Part shown: piece by piece, positions 51,201 through 63,142 of the stretch
Layout of the letters: the number at the start of each line of letters is the position of its first letter
Numbering within the stretch: position 1 is the stretch's first letter
Source: Aphidius gifuensis
Lineage: Eukaryota; Arthropoda; Insecta; Hymenoptera; Braconidae
DNA length: 64,000 nucleotides
Assembly (NCBI RefSeq): GCF_014905175.1
Contig: NC_057789.1
Coordinates: 3,472,001 to 3,536,000 of the forward strand
Reading direction: 5' to 3'
Notes under the pieces: model-generated
What the model was told of the DNA's origin: nothing
The model's database searches: none
The model's input: the letters and a program-made list of their open reading frames with translations, nothing else
Position numbers and translations under genes: made by a program

Positions 51201-54200
51201 GATCCGCCATGTTACTTGCGTCATGAATAAACTCAAGAAACATGAAGAATTGGACAACGAAAAAAATATATGAAACACTGGAACATGAAACGATTGCGCG
51301 CGCAAAGAAAAAATTATCAATGAACAAATAATAATAATAATATCATCACTTTTTAAATATTTAATTTTTTATTTATCTTATATAATTAGTGAACAAAGTA
51401 TGACAATTGTTTTTTCATATTGTTTATAATTTTTTGAACATAAAAATAATTTTATTTGTTGTTGACTCGCAACAATTTATGTTTTTTTTTTTAAACGTAA
51501 TTTTCATCTTGTTAATTTGTTTAGGCATTTTTTAGAATTTATTTACCTTGATTGTATTTGAATTTTCAACAATCATAACGAGTTTTTATTAATAACAATA
51601 ATGTTGTTAATAATAATAACAAATCAAGTGTTTTTAGGTCGATCGAATATTCTCACTTTGAGGTCAAAGTTTGTAAGCCACGCAAACTGAAGTGAAAATA
51701 AAATACTTCATCATTAAATATATATTTATAAATATATTATAAATTATTTAACAACTAAGCACATTGACTATTTTTTTTTTTTTTAACATAAAGTACATTA
51801 TTTGCTTTTCCAAACGAGAAAAACTTGATAATTTTTTATTTTTTTAAATTACTTACAGGCTCGTCTTCCTTTTGTGACTTTCACAAAATGCTGAAGCTAT
51901 TAATTATCAACCAAATGACCTTTTAAAAATCATTAATAATAAAAAAAATTAAACGAAAAATATAAAAAAAAAGAAAAAAGAAAAAGAACAAAACAGCTAG
52001 CTGTATAGTTTTCTTTTCAAAATAATAATTTTTTGTAAAACTAATTATTCATTATATTATTTGTTGTTATGAAAATAAATATTCTTTTTTTTGTCTTGAT
52101 CTTATAATTAGTATGAACATTTGATGAGTTTAAATTTAATTATTAATGTTTTTTAGATTTTTGTTCCATATCTGGAACATTAATAATTTTTGGTAAATTT
52201 TTAATCAAAACTGAGCCATTACCAGGTTCAACTGAGCCAATGATCCAAGCTTGTCCTCCATATGTTTGTGTTATTGTTTGACAATAATGAATACCATGTT
52301 CTTTTGACATAACAACCAAAAGACCACCAGATATTTCTGGCAATCTACCAGTCAAAAATTGTCCAGATAAACCAACTAATTTTGCAACCATATCCATTTT
52401 TGATATTATTGGTAAATTATTTATAACAAAATCAACTGGTTGTAGTTGTTTTTTAACCAACACATCAGCATGTCCATATAATCCATGAGTTGATATTTCA
52501 CAAACAGCATGTGTTGCATACTTAAAAATTCAAATAAACATTTTAGAAAAATTAAATAAACAACAAACTTGATTCAACAAATCAAATGGGTTAAAAAGCA
52601 AATACATAAACAATACCTTTCTCATCAATACAGCAGGATACAAATTACTTTTAACCATAACATCAAGTGCTCGATACTTGGCATCAAGTACATCACTTAA
52701 TTTAATTTTTTTAATAATTTCATTTCTTTTAACTGGATCTTCAATATATTGTGACAATGCTATTGCAACACTTGTACCAATTGGTTTTGTTAATATAATA
52801 ATATCACCTGGACACGCAATGTCTCTTCTGAGTATTTGTTGTTCAAGTATAATTGATGTTGCATTACCACCAATTAAAAAACTTGATGAATTAATTATTC
52901 TTATTCCTTGTACAGAAACATGTGCATCAGTTGCTGCATCAAGATAACCTTGTGTTATCAATGGAATAATTATATTTCTAGTTGGTATATCAATTGTTGA
53001 TGGTATTGATATAGCCATTCTATGTGTTGTACATTCAGCAATACCAAGTGCATAAATACCACTCATAACATTGACAAATGCTGTTTTACCAATATAATAT
53101 GGCTCATTCAACATTGGTGTTATGAAATTTGATGTTTCAAGTAAATAATAATCATTATTTGATAACTTCATTATTGTTGTTTCTTCAGTTAGTAGGGTTA
53201 TTGGACGATCAACCTTGAAAATTAATTATACATCAAATATTTTACCATTTTCTTTTCAACTGAAAATAAATTAATTACCTGAGTGTTGATGAATGTTGTT
53301 AAAAAAGCTTGAATATCATGATGACCTGGGTGTATAAGCTTATCACGTATATCTCCATAATTTATCATTGAAAAATTTTCATCAAGACCATGATCTCGTG
53401 GATCAAATGGATAATATATTTCAGTTGTATTTTCAACAGCTGGAATTGTATGATCATCACTTTTTTCTTGATTTTCATTGCCATTTGTTTGTTCATTTGT
53501 GGTGTCTTGATTTTCTTGAAATTCTTGTTGGTTATTTGTTGATGAATCCATTGTACTTTTTTGAGACAATGAAACTTTTATATTTTCTGGATTTATTTGA
53601 TGATTGACACTTGACAAGTCACTCATGTTTTTAATTAATTAAATTCTTTTTGTTAATTAATTAAATTCTTTTTGTTAATTAATTATTTAAATCTTTGTTA
53701 ACACGATTGTGTAAAAATAGACACCACAGGCTACTTGAGGGGAAAAATAAAATAACCGGCAATTGAAGAACAAAAAAACGACGCCATTGTTTTTTTTTTT
53801 TTTTTTTTTTCTATCGTAGTGGGGAGTATAAACGAAAGGAGGGAAAAACCGCGGGATATTCAAATTAGATAAATTCATATTTTCACAAATGTGTTGCGCA
53901 AATTAATTTGACTAATTATTTTATAATAAAAATATTAAAATAAATAAAATTACTTAAAAATAAATATTATTAAAAATATATTTTTCTTTAAATTGTGTAT
54001 TATGTGTGTGTTTTTTTAATTTAAATTTACCTCGATTGAGTAGCAATGTCCTGATGACTCTGATATATATTTTTCCATGTTTCGTTCTTGCAATGTGAAA
54101 TAAAAAATCAGATAAATCACCATCACCCTCAATAATATCAGTATCTTGAAGTACTTCTTTTAATGCTTCAACTCGTTCTTCTTCAGTACTGTCATCATTA

Positions 54201-57200
54201 ACACCACCAATTTTATTATCTAAATATTCAACAACTCCAATGTCTTCCCATAATTCATCAGTCATATCATCGACATTTTCAATATTCCAAATATTATCAA
54301 TCGATCCATGATTTTTATGATAACCAGGAGTTGATGAATGAAATTCATGCGAATTTAATTTTTGTTCACCAAGTATTATTGTTGAATTTATTGAAGAATC
54401 AGTTCCACAATTGGAACTTGATTCTTCATTCTCATTTGACTCATTCATGACATCATCACATTTATTAACTCTATATATTTTTTTTGTTTTTCAATTTTTT
54501 ATTTCAATTGAAATTACAAAATTTATTTCATTTTTAATTTTAATTTAACTCATCACTGATTTTCACAATTGTTTTTCTACATTTTTTTTCCTACTGTGTA
54601 AAATCAAGTTGTAAATTTACTACTGATAATTTAATTAATCACTAATGATATAAATTAATATCAATTTTAATTTGTAAATAAAAAAATTGATATTAGCTTT
54701 TTTTTTTTTATTGTTCATTTGTCATTTGAAATGTAAAATTTTTTTTTCTTATTAGGATAAAATTGAAAGGACAATTTGTTTATGTAACGGAATTATTTAT
54801 AATATATATTATTGAATAAAAATTACGGTTCTTTATTCGTGACTTTATTTGATAAAAGAATATGAGAAAAAATTTTGATTGATTTATTGTTTTTTTGTTA
54901 CTTTTACAGGTGAATTTTTCAAGGATATATTCGCGACGCACGGATGAATCGAAAATTGCTGAATATAGATAATAAATAATAATAAAATAATAATGTTTAA
55001 AATTATATATGCTTCACCGTTATTGATAAATAATATATTTTTAAAGATAGGATATTCCTTTGTAAATAATGCTGAATAACGATGAATGTATATTTTTTTT
55101 TCCATTAAACTTGTAATTACATTTTTGAAAAAAAATCGATAATAAAAATATGATGGCTATGATTGTGGTAAATTAATAAATATGTAAATGAATAAAATTA
55201 TCGATTTAAAAATTATTATTTTATAATTAATTATATAGTATTATTAATTCGGAGAAATTTTTATAAAGCAAAAATTATTTTTGAGAAAGCTGAATTTTCG
55301 ATACAATCGAAGGTAAAAAAAAAAAAGTTAAATGGGAGTTGAAAAAAATTTTTAAATTGGTTTATTATTTATTATTTACAAGAGGATAACATCCTTTGGA
55401 AATTTTAAGTATGTATTTTCTTTTTAAATTTAAGAGAATTCAACTTGGCAAAAAAAATTTGATCGATATCAGCGAAAAAATGAGGACATTGGATTGTTTG
55501 ACCGATTTATTTTCATTTATATTTCGATAAATATTAATCACAAGAATTTATTCTTCTTCATTTCGTCCTTTCACTTTGTGTTTTTATTTTTTCTTAAAAA
55601 AACCACTTTAATTTCTCTATTTGTTTATAATAAAAATTCAAAATCAATTCGTGATTGACGATTGACATTTCCGGGGTTTCGATTTAACGGATGTTGGTGA
55701 AATGAATTTTTTTTTTCCTGCATTTTAACAAAATGAAAATAAGATAAAAAAAAAAAATAAATACATTATCATGTAACGAAAAAAAAAAAAATTAATATTA
55801 AAATGTAACTAATTTATATTAAATTTTTCTGTAAATTATACAGTAAATTTCTTGAAGTAAAAAAAAACGAAATTAGAGTACTTAAATTTCAACTATAGAA
55901 AAAAAAGTATGATCTTGTTTATTTTTATTTTTTATTCAAAGTGCAAGATATTTTATTTTTAGAGTGTCTATTAATGGAAACGACAAGCGTGCATTGTTAT
56001 TTCTAATTTGAGTTTTGTCATGGTGGAAAAAAAAAATTATTTTAAATTTTATTTCATTGAGTGAATAAAAATATAGAAATATAATAAAATTAAGTCATGA
56101 ACTTGCAGTCAAGGTGACATCGTACAATAAACTTTGAATATTAAATTATTTGCACTATTCATTTTACACTAATAAATACAATTAACAATGTAAAAATAAT
56201 TTGGACACGATGGCTAACAAGCTGTATCAATTTCGAATAATATTTTTAAAAATATTTTATCAAAGCTTTTTATCAAAACTTGGCGTGAAAATTAATTTAA
56301 ATTAATTAAATTGAATCAACTAGACAAATTAAATTAATAAACAATCGAGTATTTTATTTTTTATTTGAAACGTTTTTTTAAAACTTTTTATTATAAAAAA
56401 ATTTAATAAAAAAATGGCATTCATAAACAAGGTCATGATTGACTAAGACTTGCTGTGAGTTTGTTCAAGCAATTGACAGACTTTTAAAAATTATTATGAT
56501 TTATGAAGCCGATAAAAAAATATGAATAAATAAAAAATTTACCCGGTGTTTTGCAAAATAATTCAAGTAATCGAATACTATTATTAAAAATTATTCTCGT
56601 TGTTAATAAATATATTTATATACTTTTTTTTTTATAAAAGAAAATTGAGAATAAAAACTGTTTATTAAAAATTCCATTTGTGTATCTTTTTAATTAAATA
56701 ATTAATTAAAAAATTAGTGTAACTTTTACTGTTGAATTTATTAAAACTCTTAAGGATTCTTCTAGTCATAACCAATGAGCTTCATTATTTAATTGGCAGA
56801 TAAATTAATTAGAGCGAAATTTTATTATAAAATAAATATTATAAAAATTAAATGAAAATATAAATTTACTTGAAAAAGAAAAATAAAAAAAAAAAATTAT
56901 CTTTCGATTTTTAATGTTTACAACAAGTAGGTCGACAACAAAAATTTAATTTACGATATCATAACACGATATATATATTTATTTTGTTATCAAATAAATC
57001 TTATCATGTGTGTGTGTGTGTTTTCCTTTTTTTTATATTGTCAAAACAGTAAACAATATTGCAGAAATTAACAATAAAAATATTTCTAAATATTTTTATT
57101 TTTTTCTAAATACTTGATTGATGATAAAAATATACCGATTGTTTAGAGCGATTGTTTTCATATATACCTGTTAATAATGATGAACGTTAATATTGTTTTA

Positions 57201-60200
57201 TTGATTTTAAATACTATTATTAAAATTCACGGATGAAATATTCCAAACAAATGCAAAAATGACATCTCAAAAAAAAATGATTATAAATAAATTTTAATCA
57301 CGACTATCATTACGTAATTATCTAACGATAACGAGTGACGACATTGAACTTTTTCTACAAAAATAAAAAAAATAACAAAACATTTGTCTCGTTTAATTAT
57401 CTCTATTATAATGAGTCTGCTAAAAAATAAAAAAAAAAAAAAACTCATCAATTCTTTTTTCAAATAAAAAATAGAATGTAACTTTTAAAATCTGGTAAAA
57501 ATAAATATTAATGATGTTTTTTTTTATAACCAACTGATAAATTTTTAAAGCTCAAAAAACTGTAGATTGATTTAATAATGATAATTTTAAATTATTGCTC
57601 ATTTTTACTTCGAGGTCAGACAAATTAAATTTATTTAAATTTAAATATCTCGAAAAACAAAAAAAAAAAAAAAATTATAAAATACACTACAGTTCAGCAA
57701 TTGGTTCTTGGGTTTTAAAAAAGTACAAAAATTGAAATTTCATACGTGATTCGACTTACAGTACAAAAATCATAACAACAATGTTATAAAATACTAAAAA
57801 ACTTGCTAGTAGAACGTTGGAATGTGGTAACGCAAGACAGAAAAATATACAAGTTCGATGACTCAAGAATAAAAATTTAAAATAGCAGTTAAATTAAAAA
57901 TTTTATAATTCAAATGACAGGTAAACAATCAAAAATCAATCAGAAAAAATAAACACTCGAGTATTAATTTTAATTCACAACAATAAATGAAAAAGAAAAT
58001 TATTTTTTTCAAATTTTTCTTTACCACTTTCACAAAATTCACAGATTTTTTTTCCTCTCTTTCTCGGGTTAATTAAATATTTTGGTTTTTGTTATTTAAA
58101 AGTGTTTGATAATTATTAAAATAGGGACACGTGTTTAGTGATATGGAATGTGGACGTTATCACAAGGACCGTACGAGCGTGACTGAAGAATTGAGGATGG
58201 AGACAGGCGCAGAAAGAAAATGCCCCAGGCAAAATATAAACTCCAACTCTACTACTGCCATCACCACCGCTACCACTACCATCAACTCTTTATAAAATAT
58301 ATAAAATAAATTAAAATAAATAAAAGTATCAAGTGCCAGTGTGCCTCAATACTCACAAACCGCTGACAAAAATATAAAAATTTACACAATCATAGAAATA
58401 TAATACAATTTCTACTCTAATTATCTTTTTTTTTTCTACAAAAAAAAAAAATTGTTTTTTGCAATTGATGTACAATAAACTTTCATGTACATTTAAATGA
58501 AAATATTCACACGTTAAATAATCATTAAACACACCCATAAAATAATAACAATTCGAATTATTTAAAATGGTATTAATTTAGAAAATAAAAATAATCTTGA
58601 TTTGTTGATAATTTAAATCACACGATTGTTAAAAATTCTTTGAGAATTTAAAGCGTTCGAATTTACGGTTTTTTTTTTTTCCTAACTTGTATATGTATAT
58701 GTATAGTTAAATAGAAAAAATAAAATTTAAAAAAAACTATGGAGAAATGATTTTATTTAATATTTTTTTTTGAGAGGAAGATTTGAACTTTGCATATGGT
58801 TTATGCTCTAATATTTTTTCTCTTTTGTCTTTTTTACTTTCCCTCAATTTAACACTTGACTTGTACTACAATCTCATTGTCTGTGACCTTTTGGTATGTT
58901 AATCTGATGGATTTATCATGTGAAAGGTTTGATGATAGAGAAAAAAAAATGTAACATTATTTTTAAATATCATCTTTGAATGGAAATATATTAAATAAAT
59001 TTTATAATAATTTTTTGTGTAGCTAATGTTATTCAGAAATAAAAAAGAAATTTTATTTGCATATTTTGTAGGTATCGTTATCTTCATCATCAACAGTTTA
59101 ATGAACCTCGTGATTAAAAAATTAAAATATTAATTTACTTAAACAAACAAATTATTTTAAAAATCGGTCAGGAGAAAAAAATAAAATCAAATATCGTTGC
59201 TCTGATTTTAAAATTAAAAATATCTAATCAAAATAAAAAAACAATATGAATACTAATTTAATCAATTAATTATTAATATACCAAAAATGCAAATAAAAAA
59301 TTTTTTTTTCATAATAAAATTACGCTATATAATAATATAAATAAAAAATAAATTTTACGAAATAATTTTTATGGAAAATAAAAAGCTAATAATCAATGTC
59401 AATTTTTAAAAAAATATACCAGTCATTAATATAAAATATTTCAAGTAAAAATGACAGCCGTGAAAATGTCACTCAAAACGAACGTTGACATTTGAATTAC
59501 CCATTAAAATAAATAAGAACAATGCAATTTAAAAAAAAAATAAAATATAAAAATATATATATTAAATACATAAGATTTCATGGGACAATTCTCATGCTTG
59601 TATTATTTTTTATATATATTTTGCATTAATTTAAACAATTAAAAAAAATAAATAAATAATATTCATATTGTACAATAGTGAGATTAACAATCATTGAGAA
59701 AAATTGAATAAAAAAAATAAAATAAACATCAAACATGCTATATAACAATAATTAAATATGTAATTATTGCTTGTAATAATTTCCAGTGCTCAATGTAAAC
59801 GATGTAAATTTAAAAAATAAAAATACACATCGAATCATAGAAGGTTGAAGAACCGTTGGAGTATTGAACTTCCTGTTTATAATTTTTATACATTTATTAT
59901 TATTCAATCAAAATTAATTCATACTTTTAGAATTAACTAAAATTAGATATTTTCTTTTCTAATTGATAAATACAATTTCTACGCTTGAAATTGATTTATT
60001 TAGTAGTTTTTTAGTAGTTTAATAATTAACAAGCTTAAAATTATATTTTTTTTTTTGGACAATAAATAAATATAGGCAAATGAATAGAATAAAAATTACT
60101 TGACTTATCGATAAGATTGTATTACTAGATGAAAATAAAAGCTGTTTAGCGAAGACAAATTATAAGGAAGTTGATTGTATGTATAGAAGAAAACATAAAT

Positions 60201-63142
60201 TCTATTCTTCGTGCCAATTAATAAATAGACTGGCAAATATACATTTGTTAAATGAATAAATATATGTTTGTATAATTTTATTTTTTTTCTCATTGATAAG
60301 TCTTTGAAATATTTATTGTTTAAGGCATCGATAAAATAACGGCAAATCGATATTTAAAATTTTAAAATAAATAAACGTTCCGGCTGATAAACTATACGTA
60401 GAAATTTAAAAAAAAAAAAACAATTATAAATTTTTAAATAAATAATTACGATAATAATTTATTTTAATTTTAATATTATTTATTTAAATTATAAATTTGT
60501 CGCTTTTTTTTTCAAAAAATAAATCCACAATTTTCGTGGAATAAAATTCAAAATTTAAAATTTTTAAAATTTTAAAATTCGCTCTAGTAGTCTTGAAATA
60601 TTTACGGAATAATTTTCTAAACAAGCAGTTAAATTACCAACGAGTTATTAAAAAAAATTAATAGTCTGGTAAAAATTGTTAAACATGAAAATTGACAGGA
60701 TTTATGAGTGACGTTAATTCATCTTAAAAAAAAAAAATTATAATAAATAGAAAACACTTATACTCGGTAAGGCATGTTAAATGCGCCCATTACACGGATT
60801 TTGAATAAAAACAACCTATTGCATGAGTTAATTATTTATACAGTTGTTTGGAAAGTAACATTGGATTGTTGTTCAACAGTCGAATAAAGATGCAATAAAA
60901 TAATAATAATTTTATCACGTAAAAATAATTTTTATCTGTACAAAGATTATATGATAAATTGATATAATATCATAAAAGATCTTTAGATAACACAATTGAT
61001 TTTTATCATTTTTTTTTGTCAAGTTTTAATATTGTTTGTTTTTCAAAAAAAATATTATCAGCCTCTTTGCGTTAATAAAAATTAATATAATAAAAACTAA
61101 AAAGGAGAGCTAGTTATTGCTAGATTTGGTGATATCATTTTATGAATTTATAATTATTCAATTTGCTATCAATAATAGTATAAATTAATAAATATTTTTG
61201 CATAAAGTTTATGTTAATATTCACTTGAAAATAGAGAAAGTTGATTTGTATAAATAAATTAATAATAAAACCATGTAAAATAATTATAAATTCAAAAAAA
61301 ATATATAATAAAAATTATTTTCATTTGATTATTATAAAGTATAATTCAAATGAAACATTTAAATATTATTAAAAAACATATCACCATAACTAGAACAATA
61401 AATAGCTTCTTATTTTGAATGAAAAATATTTATAATTATTATTTAAGTACTCACTGAAATAATTAAGTGTTTCTCGAATTTGATCTGGTGATAATTTAAC
61501 GTTTTGCTCTTCTGGTCTGAGAGCAGGTGTTGGAATAAACCAATCAGCGTTTTCGTATCCTATAAAAATAAAATTAAAACAATGTCATTTGATAATGGTA
61601 GATCAAAGGAAGTCTGATAGCGACAAAAGATATCGTAAATTAATGAAGCCACAAAGTTTAATAAATTTTAAAAGTAAAAAAACTAACAAGAAGGGTTGGT
61701 TTATGTGGATTCAAGGCGTGACTCGAAGACATCTAAGGGTGTGTCATCAACTTTTCTTCAATTATATTTTTTTTTATTATTTTTATTTTATTCATGTGTG
61801 TATATTTGATACTTTTAAGTATTTAATCTGACATTTCAAGGGGATTTTGTAAATAAAATAGACAGATGTCTGTCATTGATCATTTTTTTTTTTTAAATGT
61901 TTTAAAAGTTCAGTGACTTTTTTGAATAAATGAGACACACCGGATGTGCAAAATAAATATAATATTTAATTATTTTTAGAAATCTATATTTAACACTTGT
62001 TTTTATTTATTTATTTATCATTATTTTAATTTTTATTATGAAGATTGTTTTGAACGTACCTTGAAATTGCGTTAGGGTGTCTGCACGAAGACGATACCTG
62101 GGTATCTGTTCTTCGAGTAGACTTATTATCTCAATTTCTGGAAGCTCCCCTCCGCTGCACACCTCTGTAACAATAATAAAACCGTTATAATTTTTAATAC
62201 AATATAATAATTAATTTCGTGAGAGTGTACTATTTTTTTTAAATAGTTTTTATTGTTCATATGGCTTTTTTAATTCAATGCAAATTATTATATTTTTAAA
62301 CAGATAATAATAATAAAAATATTTAATTATTTTACCCTCAAATATCAATAAAATTATATACTTTAAAAAATAAAATACTTGAAGAAATTTTGAAGTATAA
62401 ATTATTGAGTTTGTTTTAAAAATTTTTTAAATAGTTTATTAATTTTTATTTTGTTGTAATAATTCATGTCAAAAGTCCAGTAAACGTAGAGGTCGAGTGA
62501 ATGAAAAAAAAATTTATATTATTTTCAAGGTTGAATGTAAGACCGCTCAATTTCAGGTGGAACTATCAAGGTGGGTGGCAAAGAGGAAAAAAAAAAAAAC
62601 CTCTACGCTTCGTTTGACGTGAAAATCATAGAAGATTCATTTTTAATTCATGAGGTCATGGTTTGCCGATTTTTCGTAAATTATAATGACAATTCTATTA
62701 AGGAAATAATCATATTCCAATTGAAAGTGAATGTACTGCTAATTATTTTGCCACTTTAAAAAATCGCGGTCGACTTGCAAACAAGTACTGCTACCTGTTG
62801 GGGAATCAACCAAGTCATTTGCTTTTTCTTGATAAAGAAATTTAAACTTAGTCGGTAACAAGAGAACAATAATATGAAAATCAATAAAAACAAAATAAAA
62901 AGGCTTATTGTTGCACAATTAATTGAAATATCAAGTTATATAATTATAAGTAAAATTAATTTGTAAATTTTTTAAATTGGATTTTTTATTTTCATGGAAA
63001 ATAATGAAAAATTTTCTATAAATATATATTTTTTACCATCTCGCCACTTGTTGAGAACAGCTTCTTTTTTTTCATAAGCTTTTTTCAGTTTAGCTGGGCT
63101 TTTTGGTTTCTCAATTTTTATTAAAGCTTGACCGGTAAACAT
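45244..63142 (-). CDS. milt: Milton / TRAK mitochondrial kinesin adaptor
   Basis: Six coding exons join in phase: 63142-63037, 62164-62060, 61559-61455, 48382-48306, 48213-46677 and 46238-45244. They sum to 2925 nt, 974 residues. Milton (TRAK1/2 in vertebrates) links kinesin-1 and dynein to Miro on mitochondria. The HAP1-N region is diagnostic: SGGELPEIEIISLLEEQIP, RADTLTQFQGYENADWFIP, then LCSNRVSQMTKTYNDIEAV and LLEEKEKDLEL. The long coiled coil continues to about QLRKQRKKYMP. A TRAK-type region follows with HWSQLATPTLGGLLEERPG, and the tail is Ser/Thr-rich, ending SSLLFGRKGGLL. The first coding exon (MFTGQALIKIEKPKSPAKLK) is inferred from an in-phase ATG and a GTAAAA donor; other upstream exons or isoforms may exist beyond the window. 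Intron 3 (48383-61454) is 13 kb and hosts two other minus-strand genes. Confidence is high for exons 2-6, lower for exon 1. Confidence 0.93.
48383..49675 (-). other. Milton intron 3, gene-poor proximal part
   Basis: AT-rich intron with a less AT-rich patch at about 48600-48665 and another at 48985-49155. The latter contains ACACGACTGCGCATC and CCCACGTGTTC (an E-box CACGTG at about 49143) and could be a promoter of a short milton isoform starting near exon 4. That use is inference; no coding exon was seen. Confidence 0.4.
49676..54448 (-). CDS. Unrecognised three-exon gene nested in the milton intron
   Basis: Model: exon A 54448-54031 (ATG to a GTAAAT donor, one base over), exon B 51896-51857 (40 nt, strong GTAAGT donor) and exon C 50033-49676 (acceptor TTTCTGACAG, to TAA). 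Phases 1, 2 and 0 fit exactly, giving 271 residues. I do not recognise the family. The N-terminus is Ser/Asn/Glu-rich and disordered. Residues about 60-139 look folded (DMTDELWEDIGVVEYLDNKI ... DLSDFLFHIARTKHGKIYIR). Exon B gives a Cys/basic linker (AFCESHKRKTSL). Exon C is acidic and ends in a Cys-rich tail (CWGCKGC ... CTCISCQ) that could bind metal or be lipidated. Exon B has a tandem acceptor, so either 40 or 34 nt keeps the frame. The SPS-like gene lies wholly inside intron A-B on the same strand. Alternatively exons A and C are separate small genes, but the phase match argues for one. Confidence 0.65.
50034..51856 (-). other. Second intron of the unrecognised nested gene
   Basis: AT-rich sequence between exons C and B, bounded by TTTCTGACAG and GTAAGT in minus-strand orientation. 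A less AT-rich patch at 51180-51310 includes GCGCGCGC-like AACGATTGCGCGCGCAAAG around 51288-51306, notable in this AT-rich setting. No coding exon was found. Confidence 0.4.
52143..53626 (-). CDS. Degenerate selenophosphate synthetase (SelD/SPS)-like protein
   Basis: Three exons, 53626-53279, 53213-52617 and 52520-52143, encode 440 residues. The fold family is clear: TKPIGTSVAIALSQYIEDP, FVINNLPIISKM, PEISGGLLVVMSKEHG, QAWIIGSVEPGN and the N-terminal YPFDPRDHGLDENF all match insect SPS1 in order and spacing. Active SPS makes selenophosphate from selenide and ATP. Here the N-terminal glycine-rich loop that carries the catalytic Cys/Sec (or Arg in the inactive fly SPS1) with its Lys is replaced by DIRDKLIHPGHHD. 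The TTD motif is ETSN, the GGQ motif is VQGI, and the ITGFG block reads ISTHGLYG. It is therefore expected to be inactive as a kinase (inference). An acidic/Gln-rich 70-residue N-terminal extension (NQQEFQENQDTTNEQ...) is unlike SPS. No in-frame UGA occurs at the former Sec site. It sits inside an intron of the unrecognised gene, which itself lies in a milton intron. Confidence 0.88.
53631..53685. repeat. 22-base tandem repeat upstream of the SPS-like start codon
   Basis: The unit TTAATTAATTAAATTCTTTT plus TG is present twice in direct tandem, with a third partial copy (TTAATTAATTA), starting five bases upstream of the SPS-like ATG (minus strand). The unit contains the palindrome TTAATTAA. 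It may be slippage within the 5' leader. Confidence 0.85.
54449..61454 (-). other. Milton intron 3, 7-kb distal part
   Basis: AT-rich sequence with homopolymers and a short TG repeat (57008-57020). A conspicuous less AT-rich island at 58125-58300 includes CACGTG (58130-58135), CGTACGAGCGTGACTG and a CCACCGCTACCACTACC-type trinucleotide stretch; it may be an enhancer, an alternative milton promoter or a non-coding exon. No coding exon was recognised. Confidence 0.45.

Noticed and set aside
53222..53626. SPS-like first exon as an independent small protein
   Set aside because: Its last 16 residues continue in phase into the next exon through a clean GT-AG junction and match SPS order (PFDPRDHGLDENF precedes the core).
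61589..61831. 80-codon plus-strand frame with a basic start
   Set aside because: It lies in a milton intron, ends in T-rich hydrophobic sequence and has no family features.
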